Both the position numbers and the translations under genes were made by a program. From an uncultured bacterium (GTDB lineage Bacteria > Bdellovibrionota_C > UBA2361 > SZUA-149 > CALKYB01), in NCBI GenBank assembly GCA_938003565.1, contig CALKYB010000160.1, positions 1 to 18,350 on the forward strand: 18,350 nucleotides of DNA, given 5' to 3'. Below, piece by piece: positions 1 to 7,741 of this stretch. Under the pieces are notes generated by a model. The model did no database searches, was not told where the DNA came from, and was given only the letters and a program-made list of their open reading frames with translations. The stretch's first letter is position 1; the number at the start of each line of letters is the position of its first letter.

Positions 1-343
1 CGTAGATATTTATTAACATTCGCCCCAAAACCAAAAGTGGTAACAAAGTCACCAGGGGTAAATGAAGATAAAGCTGCTCGCCAAAAAAATAAAATAACTT
101 TCCCTTAATTACAGTCGACGGCATTTTGTCTGAAAGAAATACGCACAAAAGACAACTGGCAAAAAAACCAAGGAGCTGTAAGAACTGAGATCTCCATGTA
201 GGGTAAAAATAATACCGCACATGAAGCTCATCATATTCGCTCGGAGCTCCTAGACGATCTATATTCTCCGGACTACCGTAAACCTCTCTTACAGGCAGAC
301 CATCATCGATATAGTCGTCATTGCCGTTTTCGTTATTCTCCAT
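1..343 (-). CDS. Partial membrane protein, N-terminal part, possibly PH-domain (YdbS-like) type
   Basis: An open frame starts with ATG at 343 and runs without a stop to the window edge, giving 114 residues; the C-terminus lies outside. The first 45 residues are acidic and polar (start MENNENGNDD). A Tyr/Phe/Trp-rich stretch YYFYPTWRSQ (about 44-53) then leads into one hydrophobic segment (about 54-70), and a second follows at about 92-112. A Tyr-Pro-x-Trp-Arg lead into paired membrane helices is seen in bacterial membrane-flanked PH-domain proteins, so that family is a guess. It lies 37 bases downstream of the preceding minus-strand gene and is probably the next gene of the secretion operon. 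The ribosome binding site is weak. No function is assigned. Confidence 0.6.
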   Translation of the reverse strand, partial: MENNENGNDDYIDDGLPVREVYGSPENIDRLGAPSEYDELHVRYYFYPTWRSQFLQLLGFFASCLLCVFLSDKMPSTVIKGKLFYFFGEQLYLHLPLVTLLPLLVLGRMLINIY

Positions 344-380
344 AAAATATTACTTTTACTTTCTAGCCTTAATATTTCAA

Positions 381-896
381 CTATCTGTTCTTTAAATTTA
401 ATCTCTTTTCAATTTCACTCAACTCATCTGACACAGCATTCTCATCAACGCCCTCAAGCTCCTCCCTAACTTCCTCAACTACTGGCGCATCAACACCTTG
501 CCTAACAGGCTGCTCTATCTGAGGCTCAGCTTGTGCCGCCGGTTGTGACTCTCCAGCTCTAATCGGATTACGCTCCCTGGCGCTTTCTCGAATAGAAGCT
601 TCAAGTCGTTCTCTTGGAGTAAGTAAACTAGAAGGTCTATTAGTAGGTGCTACTTCAATCTGGTCAGAACCTATAGAGTCCTCACCCGCGACATCTCTTG
701 GCGACACCACCGAATTATTTTTCCTCTCTATTCCCCCAAAACCAGTACCTGGCTTCACATCAGGCACCCCAGTAATCTTCATGCCGGATGCCATACAAAT
801 CCCAAAGAAAAGTAAGACCAATCCTAAAGTCACCAAGTTCCGTGAAGTTATGGCTGGCTTCAATAATAATATATCTTTAAAAGTTTTAAATTTCAT
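381..896 (-). CDS. Single-pass inner-membrane protein of the T4SS operon, function unknown
   Basis: This is a 171-residue protein that I do not recognise. A basic N-terminus is followed by one hydrophobic segment at about residues 19-40, with no signal-peptidase site that I can see, so it is probably anchored in the inner membrane with the rest in the periplasm. The remaining ~130 residues are Pro/Glu/Ser-rich and look disordered, ending in an acidic, probably helical stretch (EEVREELEGVDEN, about 142-154). The ATG at 896 has AGGA seven bases upstream. It lies 65 bases after the small lipoprotein gene in the same direction. The topology (short tail, one helix, low-complexity periplasmic part) recalls accessory bitopic T4SS proteins such as DotF or TraP, but there is no sequence motif to prove it. 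Confidence 0.7.
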   Translation of the reverse strand: MKFKTFKDILLLKPAITSRNLVTLGLVLLFFGICMASGMKITGVPDVKPGTGFGGIERKNNSVVSPRDVAGEDSIGSDQIEVAPTNRPSSLLTPRERLEASIRESARERNPIRAGESQPAAQAEPQIEQPVRQGVDAPVVEEVREELEGVDENAVSDELSEIEKRLNLKNR

Positions 897-961
897 AAGA
901 TTCCTACATCATTTATAAAATTACTTACAAAGTTCTGAATATCTTTGCCTATATAGCTCCT

Positions 962-1276
962 CTATTTCTTCCTATACGAAGACTTACTTCGCTGCACTTT
1001 GCATGGACGCCACCGTCCCTGTCTTACTTTTTTCACCACTGTGTGAGCTGGATTATACCAATCACCTTTTGTATTTAAACCAGGGGCGACTTCCTCTCGA
1101 TCTACTATAGGCTCTTCCCAACAGTACTGAACTGTCCCTGGTGGTGGTGGAGCAGGTCTACTTTCAACAAAGCGATCCACTACAACTATTGTCTCAGGCT
1201 GCGGTTGCTCCCGAGCGCAACTAGTCATCGACGCGATAAAAAGAATGGCTGCGAACTTTACAAATTTTGTTTTCAT
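962..1276 (-). CDS. Small lipoprotein A, paralogue of the adjacent upstream lipoprotein
   Basis: A 104-residue protein with a type II signal peptide: basic start, hydrophobic core, and a lipobox MTSC with Cys20. A Pro-rich linker follows, then a short domain with PGTV (46-49), GDWY (71-74), His78 and RQGRW (85-89), and a basic tail. The next gene upstream (1294-1644) has the same elements in the same order: PGTV, GTYY, His and RPGRY. The two are therefore diverged tandem copies. GAAGG lies 10 bases before the ATG. The mature part is small and basic, so a peptidoglycan- or core-complex-binding role in the outer membrane is possible, by analogy with VirB7-type lipoproteins. That role is inference; I do not recognise the family. 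Confidence 0.75.
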   Translation of the reverse strand: MKTKFVKFAAILFIASMTSCAREQPQPETIVVVDRFVESRPAPPPPGTVQYCWEEPIVDREEVAPGLNTKGDWYNPAHTVVKKVRQGRWRPCKVQRSKSSYRKK

Positions 1277-1293
1277 TTTAAAGATACCTTCAA

Positions 1294-1644
1294 CTAACGG
1301 TTTCGTTCTTTACTATTCGGATACTCAAGCTGTTGATAGCGTCCAGGTCGAATCTCATAGATCGTTTTATGAGGTTTTCGGTAATACGTTCCAGTAGGAT
1401 CAAGCTGACCCGGAACTTCCACGGTATCCAACATCTTCTCTACATACTCTTCCTCAACAGTGCCTGGAACCGGATTCTCTTGGGCGATAATTCGCTCTTG
1501 CTTAATGATCTTTATCGGTGCTGGCTGTTCAATCGGAGCACAGGAAGAAAGCGAATAGGCAAGAAAAAGTGCAAGCACTAAAAATCGAGTTGCTCGATAT
1601 TGAACTCTTCTAGATTGGAATTGTCTATATTTATCTTCTTTCAT
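1294..1644 (-). CDS. Small lipoprotein B, paralogue of the adjacent downstream lipoprotein
   Basis: A 116-residue protein. A polar, Arg-rich N-terminus of about 19 residues precedes a hydrophobic core and a good lipobox LSSC (Cys35). The mature part carries PGTV (60-63), an acidic stretch EEEYVEK, then GTYY (85-88), His92 and RPGRY (99-103), matching lipoprotein A element by element. The charge differs: this copy is acidic in the middle, whereas A has a basic tail. The N-terminal extension before the signal core is unusually long and the ribosome binding site before 1644 is weak, but no later ATG precedes the lipobox. It lies 22 bases downstream of traC, so it is co-transcribed and presumably part of the same envelope complex. 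Specific function unknown. Confidence 0.75.
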   Translation of the reverse strand: MKEDKYRQFQSRRVQYRATRFLVLALFLAYSLSSCAPIEQPAPIKIIKQERIIAQENPVPGTVEEEYVEKMLDTVEVPGQLDPTGTYYRKPHKTIYEIRPGRYQQLEYPNSKERNR

Positions 1645-1666
1645 TCTACATACTCTAAGTTACAAA

Positions 1667-4399
1667 CTAGGAACTGCTCAATCCATCACTAAGATCTAAT
1701 TCCCGCTTTTGTTTTTTTCCTTCATTCTTCTCAGCAGCATCTTGTTCTCGTTTCATCGCCGCCAAAGCTCCAGCTCCAAACGGCGCGATTTCTACTGCTC
1801 TTTGCAAAGCGGCAACAAAATCTCCGTCCGCTTGATCCAATAGGGCGGCAAACATTTGGTTATCATCACCGTTATTAGTCGAAACCCAATAAAAGGCTGG
1901 CTCCAGTGGCAACACCATTGCGGCCTCTCCAATGTCTGATAAGAGGAAGAATTGGGACTCTACTCCCTTTATGGTCGTTAGGCGCATAATTGTGTCAGCT
2001 TGTTGGGGATTTAGATGAAATGCCTGAGCCGTTAAGTGAAACTTAGATGGATCCTGCTTTAAAAACACCTTATGCGAGCTATTCTGGACAATTGCCTGGC
2101 CGCCCTCACCCACATAGAAATCTTCCCCAGATTGACTAGCTGCGATAACAATTCCCTTCCGCTTTCGATATAGACGAAATGCTGCTTCTACAACGCCAGC
2201 AGATGTTTTACCCACTAGGTCATGGGCTTCATCAAAAACCAACATTTTTCTGGTATCAAGCTCTTTGGGGTCGTTCATTACTTCATCAGCCCAAAGCATT
2301 GCCACTTTCAAAAATACACGCTGCAAATCAGGACTTCGACTTAAGCCCTTCAAGTCAAAAACGATGAACCGCTCTTTCAACTCAATACTTCCAGCTCTAT
2401 CAAAGAAACGAGCATAAGTACCATCACCGTAAAACTCCCGCATAATAATCGCCAATTCTTGGCGCATTCTAAAATTATCCTCTGTCTCATGCGGGCGAGG
2501 TGGCTCTTTTAAAACTTTTACGACATCTCTTAATAAGAACTCTCTTTCTTTTGAACCATGACGGAAGCGGTAATGTGCCTCCTTTAGCGATTCGACAATT
2601 TCGTTACGCTGAAGTCTATTGAGAGTTGTTCCTTCTTCGGTAGCCATGTCGACAATCACATCAACACAAACATCAAAAATATCTTTGTAATCACCAGAAG
2701 TTTGATCCCCTTCCATCTCTCCAAGTCGAGCCAAAAAGTTCATAGCCGGAGCACGGGAAGGCGTTGCTTGATAAATCTTACCGTTAAACAACTTAGCAAC
2801 TTTTTCAAAACCACATGGCTGATTAGGCATACCCTTATCAAAAATGAAGGTAATTGGAGGACGCTCCACTTTAGAACCGTCAGGCTGTAGGGAATAATGA
2901 CCACGCATCAAGGTGATAATAATGAAGTTAAGAAGATAACTTTTCCCAGCTCCTGAAACCCCACTAATAATTACGTTTGGGGCGACATTTGAATCATACA
3001 AATCGAAACTAGTTACTTCGCGATTCCAAAGACTCGGTAAAACAAAAAGATTGTTTTTACTACCTTTCCAGTTACCCCACATTGGAAACAACCGGGACGC
3101 ACGAGACGAACGCATCATTGTTGTCCACCCCGCTCCATCAGTACTAGGATCATATCCACCAGGCAGGGCATTGAGTAAAACACCCAAGTCGGAGATCATA
3201 TGAGACATTCCACGAGCACCATTTAAGGTAGGAAACTGAGCTAAAACTTCACTTGCAGCTCTGCGAGCCTCGTCTATGTTTTGAGTCACTTGAACATGAT
3301 GTAGACCTACTTGAACTATCTGAGAACGATTAGAATATAACTCATCTCGAGCCTGTCGAACGGTTGAGATTTGATGATTAATTTGTTGATTTGAACGACC
3401 AAGAGGACCTCTCTCTCTCATTCCTAGGGAGCGATCAAGTCCATTTAGGCGCTTCATCTGATTCTCAACTGTGTCTTTAGAGTAGGTCACACTAAAAATG
3501 GACTCTACTGGGGAACTTTGCAGCGGTATGGTCATCATTGGTAAGCATTGCTTAGGAGGCTTAACCATACTCACTGTGTGAAAAATTCTTCCGTCCTTTT
3601 CGATAAATCCATCTTCATTATGAAAGGCTGGGGTGGTTGAAAGTTGATTGCTCAGCAAATCATCGGAATCATACTCAGGCACCGGCAACATATTTGATCG
3701 ACCTCTTCTAAATCGACCACCTTTGGTACTGCGGCGATTTAAAATGGGATAAAGCATATCGATCAAACCCTGGCCATCTACCAGCGAAGGACGAAGTCCC
3801 ATCATATTAAAGCTGTTAATTTTACCATCAACTTGGCCACGAAACTCGTCTACGAACTTCTGATACTCCTCACCGCGTCTAGTATTTTCTGCTTCGTGTT
3901 TTTGCCCTTTTAGTAGAAGAGAAAAGGAATCCTTAAGCTGATCCAAGGCACTAAAACCTGACCAAGGTGGATCAAAACGAAAACATATAACAAGTCTTAA
4001 CTTTTTAACCCGCCTATTAAAGTTATCTGAAGATGAAGAAAACTTAAGCATCCGAGTCCAACGTCGAGCCATCCAGCCAGCTACCCCGCTATCAGGATAA
4101 TCATTCATACAACGGCTTAGGATATCGTCGATATCAAAACTGGTGATCCAGTTAAACTGAACTGAGATATTAGAATCTAGGGAATCAAATATTTCTTGAA
4201 GTGTTGTACAGGAGTTAAAAGCGTCAGAATCCGAAGTTGAGGTCAACCACATCGGATCAGCTACCCAAATGGACCAAAGTGAAGCATCACTATGAACAAA
4301 GACACCTCGTTGCTCATCCCATTTTACGTAGGGCAGCAACGAATTAAACAGCTCTTCGTCCTTGTATAGCTTTTCTCTCGTTAGCCTACTTATACTCAT
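1667..4399 (-). CDS. traC: TraC/VirB4-family T4SS ATPase
   Basis: A 910-residue AAA-type ATPase, close to F TraC (about 875 residues). VirB4-family proteins sit at the cytoplasmic base of the T4SS channel and power assembly and transport. The N-terminal third (about 15-200) looks like the TraC/VirB4 N-domain, beginning FNSLLPYVKWDEQ. Walker A is GVSGAGKS (480-487). Walker B is MLVFDEAH (719-726, Asp723, Glu724), and a motif ending in Gln756 (AASQS) follows. The C-terminus is a charged tail. The family also includes DotO/IcmB and IncI TraU, but the neighbouring genes in order L-E-K-B-V support TraC. The gene is preceded by an unusual 194-base gap with inverted repeats. The ATG at 4399 has GGA about 9 bases upstream. 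The ATPase assignment is firm; the subfamily is less so. Confidence 0.92.
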   Translation of the reverse strand: MSISRLTREKLYKDEELFNSLLPYVKWDEQRGVFVHSDASLWSIWVADPMWLTSTSDSDAFNSCTTLQEIFDSLDSNISVQFNWITSFDIDDILSRCMNDYPDSGVAGWMARRWTRMLKFSSSSDNFNRRVKKLRLVICFRFDPPWSGFSALDQLKDSFSLLLKGQKHEAENTRRGEEYQKFVDEFRGQVDGKINSFNMMGLRPSLVDGQGLIDMLYPILNRRSTKGGRFRRGRSNMLPVPEYDSDDLLSNQLSTTPAFHNEDGFIEKDGRIFHTVSMVKPPKQCLPMMTIPLQSSPVESIFSVTYSKDTVENQMKRLNGLDRSLGMRERGPLGRSNQQINHQISTVRQARDELYSNRSQIVQVGLHHVQVTQNIDEARRAASEVLAQFPTLNGARGMSHMISDLGVLLNALPGGYDPSTDGAGWTTMMRSSRASRLFPMWGNWKGSKNNLFVLPSLWNREVTSFDLYDSNVAPNVIISGVSGAGKSYLLNFIIITLMRGHYSLQPDGSKVERPPITFIFDKGMPNQPCGFEKVAKLFNGKIYQATPSRAPAMNFLARLGEMEGDQTSGDYKDIFDVCVDVIVDMATEEGTTLNRLQRNEIVESLKEAHYRFRHGSKEREFLLRDVVKVLKEPPRPHETEDNFRMRQELAIIMREFYGDGTYARFFDRAGSIELKERFIVFDLKGLSRSPDLQRVFLKVAMLWADEVMNDPKELDTRKMLVFDEAHDLVGKTSAGVVEAAFRLYRKRKGIVIAASQSGEDFYVGEGGQAIVQNSSHKVFLKQDPSKFHLTAQAFHLNPQQADTIMRLTTIKGVESQFFLLSDIGEAAMVLPLEPAFYWVSTNNGDDNQMFAALLDQADGDFVAALQRAVEIAPFGAGALAAMKREQDAAEKNEGKKQKRELDLSDGLSSS

Positions 4400-4450
4400 T
4401 CCAAGTTTCCAAATAACCGCTAAATCAAAACTGCTAAGCTAAAGCTGTCT

Positions 4451-4472
4451 GCTATTTCTCTAAGGAAATAGC
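4451..4472 (-). repeat. Perfect 8-bp hairpin upstream of traC
   Basis: GCTATTTC (4451-4458) and GAAATAGC (4465-4472) form a perfect stem around a 6-base loop. It lies about 50 bases before the traC start on the coding (minus) strand. No T-run follows on that strand, so it is not a standard rho-independent terminator; it could be an mRNA-stability element or attenuator. Confidence 0.6.
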
Positions 4473-4483
4473 TATAACCGCAA

Positions 4484-4563
4484 TATACTCAAACTTTCTC
4501 TATCGCACTACAAGCCTTTAACCATTCACCATTTAAATCCCAATCCATCTTAGTTTGAGTATA
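4484..4563. repeat. Perfect 12-bp inverted repeat in the traC leader gap
   Basis: TATACTCAAACT at 4484-4495 is the exact reverse complement of AGTTTGAGTATA at 4552-4563. The arms are separated by 56 bases. They lie between the N0-domain gene (ends 4594) and traC (starts 4399), in the only large gap of the minus-strand operon. In RNA it could fold into a long stem-loop directly before the 4451-4472 hairpin. The spacer holds a 19-codon open frame that I do not consider a gene. Possible roles are processing or attenuation between envelope genes and the ATPase gene, or a scar of a small insertion. Confidence 0.6.
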
Positions 4564-4593
4564 CCCAACTCTAACTCCCTAAACTTTACTCCC

Positions 4594-5088
4594 TTATCGA
4601 TCCTTAGGTAAGCGAGGGGAGGTTTCGCTAAAGTGAACTCGAAGAATTTTATTCTCATGATCTAAGCTAGCTTTTACCCTAGATTGCTTACAAATTTCGG
4701 CAAGAATTTCTTCAACTGTACCTGTAAACTTAAGAGAAACCCGCCTCTTGGCCCATTTAGCTGGATATCGTAACTCATAACCAATTGACTGACTCAGGGC
4801 TTCTAGGGACTCAGCAAGTGTAGAGTTTGGCATTTCAAAGCTCATAGTAGGCTGAATCATTTTGCCTTTTTGAACTGGAGCATCTGGCACTGGCCTTGGA
4901 AGCTGGCTCCAGGTCACTCTACTATAAACTGGCTCTTTAGGTTCCTGACGAGTTGCAACCTGGTAATATTCCTTACGAGGCTCCACATACTCAAAAGACT
5001 GAGCAGGGGTGCATGCAAAACTTGGGAAAATAGCTATGAGAAAAAAACCCAGGGCTACTTTAGAGAAACTAAATTTAGGTAAATTCAT
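4594..5088 (-). CDS. Exported N0 (secretin/DotD-type) domain protein
   Basis: A 164-residue exported protein. An earlier in-frame ATG at 5154 would overlap the TraV-like gene by 62 bases and has no role for its 22 extra residues. ATG 5088 is preceded by AAAAGGTAGAG and starts a clear signal sequence. Cys26 follows the hydrophobic core, but PSFAC is not a canonical lipobox, so lipidation is uncertain. After a Pro-rich linker, residues about 81-153 fit the short N0/STN fold: MPNSTLAESLEAL, a strand-helix pair, VSLKFTGTVEEIL, then a final helix and strand. Such domains occur at the N-terminus of secretins and make up DotD of Dot/Icm systems, where it works with DotH and DotC at the outer membrane. 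Here it lies between traV and traC, so it probably belongs to the outer-membrane core. Confidence 0.8.
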   Translation of the reverse strand: MNLPKFSFSKVALGFFLIAIFPSFACTPAQSFEYVEPRKEYYQVATRQEPKEPVYSRVTWSQLPRPVPDAPVQKGKMIQPTMSFEMPNSTLAESLEALSQSIGYELRYPAKWAKRRVSLKFTGTVEEILAEICKQSRVKASLDHENKILRVHFSETSPRLPKDR

Positions 5089-5092
5089 AGCT

Positions 5093-5554
5093 CTACCTTT
5101 TCTTATATATGAATGGAGTTGCCGATCCAGAACCTGCCCCACCAGAACCTTCATCCAATTGCTTTTCTATATCAAAAGCATCTTGCACTGCCCAACGATC
5201 AGAGAGAACTTTGAGATAGTAATAATGCTGAGGAACTAAATCACCATGCTTGTTTAGATGATCCGGAATCCACATCAATCTAACTTCCGCAGGTTGAATA
5301 ACTGGAACACCTGGTTGCGCTGGCTGAGCACGCCGGTATTGACCCATAACATTCAAGGCAGTCCTAGCTCTCTCTTCTCCAACAGAGCCACCACCTTCAT
5401 TAAGTAAAGGCTCATTACTACGAACACCCATCGTTGCGGTGCTACCATCAGAAAATGGACTCAAAACACTGGACGGTCCATGACTACCACATGCTGCTAA
5501 ACTCGAAATTAGTAGACCTGCAAACCCAAACTTAAAAACACTTAACTTGTTCAT
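5093..5554 (-). CDS. traV: TraV-like outer-membrane T4SS lipoprotein
   Basis: A 153-residue lipoprotein with a canonical lipobox LAAC (Cys22) and a strong ribosome binding site (AAGGAG, 6 bases before ATG 5554). The mature N-terminal half is Gly/Ser/Pro-rich. The C-terminal half holds a conserved-looking block, VRLMWIPDHLNKHGDLVP then HYYYLKVLSDRWA (about 98-128). It resembles the C-terminal TraV pattern, in which a Trp-Ile-Pro-type strand is followed by an acidic turn and an aromatic strand ending in Trp. TraV is the VirB7-like lipoprotein that anchors the TraK-TraB core complex in the outer membrane. It lies immediately after traB, as in F (B-P-V). The overall match is from pattern recognition rather than alignment, so the family assignment is moderate; the lipoprotein call is firm. 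Confidence 0.75.
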   Translation of the reverse strand: MNKLSVFKFGFAGLLISSLAACGSHGPSSVLSPFSDGSTATMGVRSNEPLLNEGGGSVGEERARTALNVMGQYRRAQPAQPGVPVIQPAEVRLMWIPDHLNKHGDLVPQHYYYLKVLSDRWAVQDAFDIEKQLDEGSGGAGSGSATPFIYKKR

Positions 5555-5573
5555 TTTCTCTCCTTAAAAAAAC

Positions 5574-6791
5574 CTAAGATAGCGAGGAATCGTAGTCCCC
5601 ATTGTCATCATCATCCGAAAGGATTTCGACTTCTGCGTTGCTAGAAAATACAGCTTGCACGGTCCGCCCTGGTAGTATCTCAACTACTGGAACCTGACTC
5701 TCAAATCTCTTCACTATGATATCTGTCATATTCTCGAACGTATCTGTAACACCCAAAGCTATTGCATTATCTAAATCATCAACAGACACAGCACTACCGC
5801 CAGAGCCTAACAAAGAAAATGCACCTGTTTGGCTTCCACGATCGTTGTCAGCTTTATCAGCTACTCGGTCACCTAAATACTGGGCTGAGGCAATAGTTGA
5901 AAGAGCTACCATGGTTGCCCCTAGGTTATCTTTGAGCTCTCCCTTCATCCCTCGAACGCCATCCTCGCCGATTATCCATCCGTCCACTGGAATAACAGAG
6001 CGACGACCGTCCTTATGGCGAATAGCAAGCTCAGAAAGCCTAAAAACTACTCGTGAATTCGAGTCCTTCCCTTCTGCAGCAGCGATAACTCTAGCCTCAC
6101 CAATGTCCAATGATGATCCATCAGGACCTGTAATTGGGCCTGTAACTTTAAACATTACTGGATAAGGTGTTCCATCAACAGGAGCAGCTACTCCAGTCAA
6201 AAGTTGAAGACTCACGTTATCTCCTAGAGTAATGTGACTTACCTTAACCGGAGCTTTAGGCTTCTTAGGTGGAACCGGGGGAAGATCGTTAGTGTCAAAA
6301 CCAATCGTCGCTATTTTCTCCTCGGTAGGTAAAACTAAATCTCCACTTTCCCCAGGGACACCGTCATAACCTGCATCGTCTTGCTTACCTTGATTCTCCT
6401 TCAAGACCTCGAAATCCTCTGAAACTTTGTCCAGTTTATCAAGAACTCCCTGAAAAATCGTAGCCACTCGCTCCTGGTCAGACTCTCTCTCCTTTTGAAG
6501 TCGAATCACGCTTTCTCTGTTCTTTCTAGCTTCTTCCTTAATAGCTTTAACATCAGAGGCCATAGTAACAACAAGGTCATTTAATCCCACATTACCCTTC
6601 TCTCTGATTCTTCCATTGCTATCAGCAGGATTCTGTTGAACAGGTCCAGCCATAGAGGATCTTCTCGGGCCTTTTTTTGGCCCAGAGGAAAGCAAAACCA
6701 AGACAGAGCAGAAGAGCAAAAAGACACCAATGGCCCACACCCTGCGGTCATTCTTTAGTATTAGTTTTAAATTTTCTAATTTCTCACTCAT
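5574..6791 (-). CDS. traB: TraB/VirB10-family core-complex protein
   Basis: A 405-residue protein with the layout of F TraB. It has a short cytoplasmic tail, one membrane helix (about 18-35), a charged coiled-coil region (about 70-135), a Pro-rich linker (about 170-182), and a VirB10 domain (about 186-392). The domain opens with LGDNVSLQLLTGV. It includes SRVVFRLSELAIRHKDGR, IPVDGWIIGEDGVRGMKGEL, and a final KRFESQVPVVEILPGRTVQ, which matches the TraB ending in which a YxIKRAEQ-like helix precedes a Val-Ile-Pro strand. The outer-membrane helical antenna would fall near 288-345. The protein spans the envelope and links the inner-membrane ATPases to the outer-membrane ring. DotG/TraO shares this domain, but the length and context favour TraB. 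An acidic tail (DDDDNGDYD) ends it. Confidence 0.9.
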   Translation of the reverse strand: MSEKLENLKLILKNDRRVWAIGVFLLFCSVLVLLSSGPKKGPRRSSMAGPVQQNPADSNGRIREKGNVGLNDLVVTMASDVKAIKEEARKNRESVIRLQKERESDQERVATIFQGVLDKLDKVSEDFEVLKENQGKQDDAGYDGVPGESGDLVLPTEEKIATIGFDTNDLPPVPPKKPKAPVKVSHITLGDNVSLQLLTGVAAPVDGTPYPVMFKVTGPITGPDGSSLDIGEARVIAAAEGKDSNSRVVFRLSELAIRHKDGRRSVIPVDGWIIGEDGVRGMKGELKDNLGATMVALSTIASAQYLGDRVADKADNDRGSQTGAFSLLGSGGSAVSVDDLDNAIALGVTDTFENMTDIIVKRFESQVPVVEILPGRTVQAVFSSNAEVEILSDDDDNGDYDSSLS

Positions 6792-6816
6792 AATTTCTTA
6801 CCTAAAGTAAAGTTGC

Positions 6817-7689
6817 TTACAGTCTCTTAGCCTTAGTGATCACATAAACTTTCGCCTTATGAGCGCCGGCAATATTTTGCTCCACAGTTAATGGCTTTGG
6901 CGCTAATTGGGGTCGAGACATTGAGACCGCACGAGTCCCATCCAATCTAAAGGTTGCGGGATTGATTTGCTGCACAGTATCCAATTTATTCTCGACAGAA
7001 ATTACATATCCCCAGTAATTACTACCGATATAAATCTCATCTATAGTAGCTTCAATTGCTCCATCATGAAGAACGACTTCTCCAGAGTAACGATTGGACT
7101 TTCGGTATCCTGGTATAGGCTTTCGCTTACCAAACTCCGCCACTAAAATAAGTTGCCTCATAAACCCTGCAACCTTACTCGGTGGAGCATATTTGCCTTG
7201 AGTTTTCGGCTCTTCAGTGGGATCTACCTCATCTCCTCCGTCTGGAACTGGAGGTGCTCTATTATCTATTATCTGAATTGACCCATCTCTCTGATTCTCA
7301 CCCTCAGCAGGTTTGAGACGAATGGAATAACTTCTAGTGTCGTCCAGATGAACAATCACTACTTCACCTTCTTCGGCAATCTGTGGTTGCGCAAACACCA
7401 CCAAATACTTTTCTTGTCTTTCGAGTAAAACTGAAGAATTTTCTCGTCGGAATCCACCTTGAACCATAGAAGGAAACTCTAGTTGAGTAGGCTCACCAGG
7501 TTTTACATAAACAGTGACTTCCTCACCTTGGTATCGAATCTCTCTAGCGTAGGCGGAGATAGGAAAAGCAAGCGACACAATTGTAATCAAAGCCAACGTC
7601 GCTAGGGCAGGACCAAAAACACTACTCGCGCCAGGCAAAGAATTTTTGCCCCCGCTTGTGTTAAATAGTAATTCAAAAACCTTCTTCAT
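6817..7689 (-). CDS. traK: TraK/VirB9-like outer-membrane core protein (DotH-related)
   Basis: A 290-residue secreted protein. The signal region is long (about 1-48, ending ISAYA). Beta-rich sequence follows, then an acidic Pro-rich linker (about 141-165). The C-terminal domain contains YWGYVISVENKLD, NPATFRLDGTRAVSM, LAPKPLTVEQ and AGAHKAKVYVI. This is the TraK/DotH C-terminal signature: F TraK has the equivalent VENKTL, GTRAVMFSQP, LLAGARMDVYVI. These proteins form the outer-membrane ring around VirB10-type proteins. The start ATG 7689 has GAGG 7 bases upstream. The gene lies between the TraE-like pair and traB, as in F. Since DotH is homologous in this domain, the name traK rests on gene order; the role as the VirB9-like ring protein is solid. 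Confidence 0.88.
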   Translation of the reverse strand: MKKVFELLFNTSGGKNSLPGASSVFGPALATLALITIVSLAFPISAYAREIRYQGEEVTVYVKPGEPTQLEFPSMVQGGFRRENSSVLLERQEKYLVVFAQPQIAEEGEVVIVHLDDTRSYSIRLKPAEGENQRDGSIQIIDNRAPPVPDGGDEVDPTEEPKTQGKYAPPSKVAGFMRQLILVAEFGKRKPIPGYRKSNRYSGEVVLHDGAIEATIDEIYIGSNYWGYVISVENKLDTVQQINPATFRLDGTRAVSMSRPQLAPKPLTVEQNIAGAHKAKVYVITKAKRL

Positions 7690-7741
7690 TGTTAAACCTC
7701 AAATTCAATAACTGTTTTAGTTAACCACGTAATAATATACT

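Noticed and set aside
4489..4548. A 19-codon minus-strand frame (starts MDWDLNGEW) inside the traC leader gap
   Set aside because: No ribosome binding site at useful distance, very short, and the inverted repeat largely overlaps its ends; more likely incidental to the RNA structure.
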